Source of the DNA: Candidatus Kaiserbacteria bacterium RIFCSPLOWO2_01_FULL_55_19
GTDB taxonomy: Bacteria > Patescibacteriota > Minisyncoccia > Phycocordibacterales > Phycocordibacteraceae
Direction: 5' to 3'
NCBI GenBank assembly: GCA_001781715.1
Contig: MFMD01000006.1
Span: forward strand, 1 to 8,251
Length of the DNA: 8,251 bases
A model generated the notes under the pieces. The model made no database searches and was not told where the DNA came from. It saw only the letters and a list, made by a program, of their open reading frames with translations. The translations under genes were made by a program, and so were the position numbers. Below, in pieces: positions 5,744-8,251 of the stretch. Positions within the stretch are counted from its first letter, which is position 1. Every line of letters begins with the position of its first letter.

Positions 5744-5746
5744 AAT
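5741..5746 (+). promoter_or_regulatory. Possible internal -10 box with leaderless spacing
   Basis: TAGAAT matches TATAAT at five of six positions and ends 6 bases before ATG 5753, putting the predicted start on the A of the start codon, the same spacing as at 1900-1905 and 2580-2585. It overlaps the stop codon of the preceding glycosyltransferase gene. No convincing -35 hexamer is present, so this is a weak or chance promoter. Confidence 0.35.
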
Positions 5747-5752
5747 ATACCT

Positions 5753-6760
5753 ATGAAGCTCGTCATCGCGACGCCCCTCTACCCGCCCGAGATAGGCGGG
5801 CCAGCGACCTATTCCAGGCTTCTGGAGGAGGGATTGCCGATGAAGGGAATTGAGGTAGAACTGGTGAAATTCAGCGAGGTTCGGCACCTACCGAAGCTTA
5901 TTCGGCACTATGTCTATTATCGCCGCGTTCTACGGGCAGCACGCGGTGCGGACGCCGTGCTCGCCCTTGACCCCGTCTCGGTCGGCCTGCCGGCGATGAA
6001 GGCGGCAAAGAAGGCAGGGAAGCCCTTTGTTGTGAAGATTGTGGGCGACTACGCGTGGGAGCAGGGCGTACAACGGTTTGGCATTGAGCAAGAACTCGAC
6101 GATTTCGTGCAAACTCCGCAGAAATCCTTCTTCGTACGCAGATTGCAGGAAATTCAGACCCGCGTTGCGGCCGCCGCAACGCGGGTTGTTGTGCCGAGTC
6201 CGTATTTGCAAGACATTGTCATAGAGTGGGGTATCCCTAAAGAAAATATTTCGGTTATTTGTAATGGAATTGCGCTTCCTTCGCAGATACCAACCTTTCA
6301 GAAGAAAGACGGAGAATTCCTTATCGTATCTGCCGGCCGGCGCGTCCCGTGGAAGGGGTTTGAGGCAATTGAACGCGTTGCCGAGATGCATACGGACTGG
6401 CGTACGTTCATTGCCTCTGGACTCCCGCGTATTGAAGCGCTCAGCTGGATGAAGACAGCTGATGTTTTCGTGCTGAATTCCCGCTACGAAGGGTTCCCCC
6501 ACGCTCTTATTGAGGCGATGACAATCGGGACGCCCGTTATTGCTACTGATACGAGATTCCATAGGGCGCTCATTACGCAGGGAGAAACGGGTCTGCTCGT
6601 GTCGCCTGGAGATGACAGCGCTCTTGAACAGGCGCTTATGGAAACGCGGCGAGATCCTTCTGCGGCTCGGGCACGCGCCCTTACTGCAGAGAAGCGCATG
6701 AATGATTTCTCGCTCCCACATATGCTGGATGCGACGGCGCGGCTTCTAAAATCGCTATGA
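5753..6760 (+). CDS. GT4-type glycosyltransferase 2, compact form lacking part of the donor domain
   Basis: 335 residues, GT-B fold family GT4. The N-terminal domain has PLYPPEIGGPATYSRLL (8-24); the linker reaches VVVPSPYL (145-152) and NISVICNGI (165-173); the donor domain has SAGRRVPWKG (193-202; Lys201 in the phosphate-contact position) and SRYEGFPHALIEA (243-255), with Glu246 and Glu254 as the E-x7-E pair. The oddity is between FIASG (219-223) and LPRIEALSWMKTADVFV (224-240): the GDGP-type strand-loop, the following helix and the FLG strand, about 23 residues present in both neighbouring GT4 proteins, are missing. No frameshift is evident, since the reading frame simply joins. The protein may be a streamlined enzyme or a damaged one. 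It begins 9 nt after the previous gene and its TGA overlaps the next ATG (6757-6760). A 29-bp hairpin spans codons 136-145. Confidence 0.88.
   Translation: MKLVIATPLYPPEIGGPATYSRLLEEGLPMKGIEVELVKFSEVRHLPKLIRHYVYYRRVLRAARGADAVLALDPVSVGLPAMKAAKKAGKPFVVKIVGDYAWEQGVQRFGIEQELDDFVQTPQKSFFVRRLQEIQTRVAAAATRVVVPSPYLQDIVIEWGIPKENISVICNGIALPSQIPTFQKKDGEFLIVSAGRRVPWKGFEAIERVAEMHTDWRTFIASGLPRIEALSWMKTADVFVLNSRYEGFPHALIEAMTIGTPVIATDTRFHRALITQGETGLLVSPGDDSALEQALMETRRDPSAARARALTAEKRMNDFSLPHMLDATARLLKSL
6158..6186 (+). repeat. Perfect 13-bp stem inverted repeat inside glycosyltransferase 2
   Basis: Arms 6158-6170 and 6174-6186 are perfect reverse complements around a 3-nt loop CCG. The stem is GC-rich, and a G-T wobble pair adds one more pair in RNA. 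It codes for TRVAAAATRV (136-145), the helix leading to the inter-domain strand. Codon use for Ala and Arg (GCG, GCC, CGC, CGG) could build such a stem by chance, so I do not assume insertion here. Confidence 0.6.
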
Positions 6761-7884
6761 AAGTCCTTTTTGTTTCCAACGACCCGACGATATTTGATAC
6801 AGCAAGCGCCGCGCGCGCGCGTATGCGCGCGTATGCCGCTACGATAGGCGAGCTCCACATTGTCTCTTCTGCCGGCTTCGGCGCGCGCGACGAACAAGAC
6901 GGGAATCTGTACCTCCACCCCGTGTATGTGTGGAAGCTCTTTCGCATACGCTCGCTTTCCGCGCGCGCGAATGCGCTTATCCGAGAATACGGCATTGAAG
7001 TCGTGTCGGCGCAGGACCCCTTTGAACACGGGCTCGCCGCTCTCCGCGCAGTACAAGGGACAAACGCGAAGTTGCATATCCAGGTGCATACCGACTTCCT
7101 CTCGCCGTGGTTTGTGAAGAGCGGTAATTGGCGTTCGCCACAGGTACGGATGCCCTTTCTCAATCGTTGGCGCCGTCGGGTTGCCGACCGCGTCCTACCG
7201 AGAGCACACGGCATCCGGGTCGTATCAGAGCGCGTGAAGGCATCGCTCATTACTCGCTACGGTGCCAGTATCCCCGAGCCCGTCGTTATTCCTGTACCGG
7301 TCAGCTCCGTCGTGCCAGAGCCGGTGCGGCTGCCCGACCACCCATTCACCTTCGCACTTATTGCGGTCGGGCGCTTGGAGCCCGAGAAGCGTATAGAAGA
7401 CATTCTCGCGGCGCTCAAGCTCGTCGTGGTGCACTATCCGATGGTCGGACTCTTCATCGTCGGAGACGGCAGCGAGCGCGGGCGGCTTGAGCGGATGACG
7501 CGTTCGCTCGGTCTTGAGGAGAAAGTACGCTTTCTCGGTCATCGTTCTGATGCGTGGGGTCTGATGCGGAGCGCCCAAGCGGTTATTCAGGCGAGTGCCT
7601 ATGAAGGGTACGGGCGCACCCTCATAGAAGCGGCGCTCGCCAGAATCCCGCTTATTACCACCGATGTCGGCATCGTCGGCGAAGTATTCAAGGGGTATGA
7701 GGATGTATTGTCGGTTCCGGTTGCCGACCCGACCGCGCTCTCGCTCGCCATTGTCGGCTTCATTGAGGATAATTCCGTGCGCCAAGAGCTTCCGCGCCAC
7801 GCCGAAGAAACGGTCCGTGCGCACCTCGCCGCAGTCGGTGATATCCCGACTCGCATCAAAGAGGACCTCGCGCGACTCCTATGA
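6757..7884 (+). CDS. GT4-type glycosyltransferase 3
   Basis: 375 residues, GT-B fold family GT4. The N-terminal domain carries AQDPFEHGLAA (85-95) and IQVHTDF (108-114), segments often seen in GT4 enzymes that act on lipid-linked or mannose-type acceptors. The C-terminal domain has VGRLEPEKRIEDI (204-216; Arg206 and Lys211 in the phosphate-contacting positions), FIVGDGSERGRLE (233-245), KVRFLGH (256-262) and AYEGYGRTLIEA (281-292) with Glu283 and Glu291 as the E-x7-E pair. The glycine loop at the N-terminus is weak (SNDPTIFDTASAA, 7-19). Its ATG overlaps the TGA of glycosyltransferase 2, and its own TGA overlaps the next ATG, so it depends on upstream translation. A run of alternating GC codons near the 5' end encodes RARMRAY. 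The exact sugar is unknown. Confidence 0.9.
   Translation: MKVLFVSNDPTIFDTASAARARMRAYAATIGELHIVSSAGFGARDEQDGNLYLHPVYVWKLFRIRSLSARANALIREYGIEVVSAQDPFEHGLAALRAVQGTNAKLHIQVHTDFLSPWFVKSGNWRSPQVRMPFLNRWRRRVADRVLPRAHGIRVVSERVKASLITRYGASIPEPVVIPVPVSSVVPEPVRLPDHPFTFALIAVGRLEPEKRIEDILAALKLVVVHYPMVGLFIVGDGSERGRLERMTRSLGLEEKVRFLGHRSDAWGLMRSAQAVIQASAYEGYGRTLIEAALARIPLITTDVGIVGEVFKGYEDVLSVPVADPTALSLAIVGFIEDNSVRQELPRHAEETVRAHLAAVGDIPTRIKEDLARLL
6810..6836 (+). repeat. 27-nt alternating purine-pyrimidine tract with 10-bp tandem repeat
   Basis: Every step from 6810 to 6836 alternates pyrimidine and purine, mostly GC. CGCGCGTATG is present twice in tandem (6816-6825 and 6826-6835). It codes for part of the N-terminal helix of glycosyltransferase 3. 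Such tracts are prone to slippage and to Z-form DNA; here they arise naturally from alternating Ala and Arg codons. Confidence 0.6.
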
Positions 7885-8251
7885 AGCTCCTCATCATTAC
7901 GCAAGCGGTTGATACGGAGGATCCGATTCTCGGATTCTTTGCGCGATGGATAGAGGAGTTCGCGAAGCATACGGAGCGCACTGAAGTCATTTGCCTCAAG
8001 TCTGGAAGGTCTGACCTTCCGGAAAATGTGCGCGTGCATTCGCTCGGCAAGGAACGCGTCGCGGCGGAAAACACTACCATATATGGTAGTGTTTTCCGCC
8101 GTGTACGATATGTGTGGCGATTTCTTTCACTTGTCTGGAAATTGCGAAATGAGTACGACGCCGTCTTCGTGCATATGAACCCCGAATATATTGTTCTCGG
8201 TGGCTTCTGGTGGCGGCTGTGGGGCAAGCGCGTTGCACTCTGGTACACGCA
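7881..8251 (+). CDS. Glycosyltransferase 4, N-terminal part (runs off the window)
   Basis: 123 complete codons are visible and the gene continues beyond the edge. The start MKLLIITQAVDTEDPILGFF, the segment EVICLKSG (35-42), DLPENVRVHSLGKE (45-58) and DAVFVHMNPEYIVLGG (about 96-111) are typical of the N-terminal acceptor domain of a GT4-like family common in CPR genomes; DPILGFF is the loop that usually lies near the donor. The C-terminal donor domain is not in the window, so the assignment rests on the first domain and context. It starts within the TGA of glycosyltransferase 3 (ATGA at 7881-7884). Residues 61-74 are encoded by a 40-bp perfect palindrome, lying between LGKE and the following helix, where I would expect a shorter loop. 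A second hairpin codes for residues 41-48. The reading frame stays open across both. Confidence 0.85.
   Translation, partial: MKLLIITQAVDTEDPILGFFARWIEEFAKHTERTEVICLKSGRSDLPENVRVHSLGKERVAAENTTIYGSVFRRVRYVWRFLSLVWKLRNEYDAVFVHMNPEYIVLGGFWWRLWGKRVALWYT
8001..8023 (+). repeat. 10-bp stem hairpin in the glycosyltransferase 4 gene
   Basis: TCTGGAAGGT (8001-8010) pairs with ACCTTCCGGA (8014-8023) around loop CTG, with one T-G wobble and nine standard pairs. It codes for SGRSDLPE (41-48). It lies 39 bp upstream of the 40-bp palindrome, so two strong hairpins occur within about 100 nt of one gene. Confidence 0.6.
8062..8101 (+). repeat. 40-bp perfect palindrome inside the glycosyltransferase 4 gene
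   Basis: Both halves are exact reverse complements, centred between 8081 and 8082, with CCATATATGG at the middle and GGCGGAAAACACTACC on the left arm. A wobble pair and one more pair could extend the stem. There is no unpaired spacer, so as DNA it could extrude a cruciform and as RNA it would form a long hairpin with a minimal loop. It codes for AAENTTIYGSVFRR without a stop. The AT-rich core differs from the GC-rich surroundings. No T-run follows, so terminator action is unlikely. The best explanation is an in-frame palindromic insertion (inference). Confidence 0.85.

Noticed and set aside
5783..5801. CCCGCC/GGCGGG stem near the start of glycosyltransferase 2
   Set aside because: It encodes the conserved PPEIGG loop of GT4 enzymes, so codon choice explains the 6-bp arms.
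5930..6721. 263-codon minus-strand frame opposite glycosyltransferase 2
   Set aside because: Composition is typical of an antisense shadow, with no family motif and no promoter seen.
6747..6752. TAAAAT as a -10 box for glycosyltransferase 3
   Set aside because: The predicted start would fall inside the start codon; the ATGA overlap points to coupling instead.

Overview
The window most likely comes from a member of the Candidate Phyla Radiation (Patescibacteria, probably Parcubacteria). The reasons are a soluble TraG/VirD4-like ATPase of the type common there, a stand-alone Cas2-fold/winged-helix protein, a ComEA-like helix-hairpin-helix surface protein, densely packed glycosyltransferases, and starts without Shine-Dalgarno sites. 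TGA ends several genes (1777-1779, 4620-4622, 6758-6760, 7882-7884), so the TGA-glycine code of Gracilibacteria/Absconditabacteria does not apply. The taxonomy is inferred from gene style, not from a marker gene. All supported genes are on the + strand.

Region 1 (1-1779): the tail of a probable upstream gene, then a conjugation-type DNA-pump ATPase with a proline-rich C-terminal tail. Region 2 (1780-2591): an island holding one 193-residue Cas2-like/winged-helix protein. It is framed by two 37-bp inverted repeats (1852-1888 and 2518-2554, 31/37 identical) that each contain the palindrome TGCTATAGCA. The gene is richer in AGA and TTA codons than the ATPase gene. A two-copy 18-bp tandem repeat lies just outside. 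No cas1, CRISPR array or transposase is visible. Region 3 (2592-3728): a secreted, C-terminally anchored protein with ComEA-type HhH, PKD-like and lamin-tail-like domains. Region 4 (3765-8251): a cell-surface glycan cluster with an SDR nucleotide-sugar epimerase/dehydratase, three GT4-type glycosyltransferases and the start of a fourth glycosyltransferase. These genes are joined by ATGA overlaps (4619, 6757, 7881).

Three points stand out. First, the IR-framed Cas2-like gene may be a minimal mobile element, or a regulator acting on itself and on the neighbouring HhH gene: the palindrome is centred at -41.5 of its own predicted start and -56.5 of the neighbour's. Second, several genes have a near-consensus -10 box placed so that the predicted transcription start falls on, or within a few bases of, the start codon, which points to leaderless mRNAs. 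Third, long perfect or near-perfect inverted repeats lie inside reading frames, above all a 40-bp perfect palindrome (8062-8101) in a glycosyltransferase gene. They resemble in-frame palindromic insertions. One glycosyltransferase (5753-6760) also lacks about 23 residues of its C-terminal Rossmann domain that its two neighbours keep.
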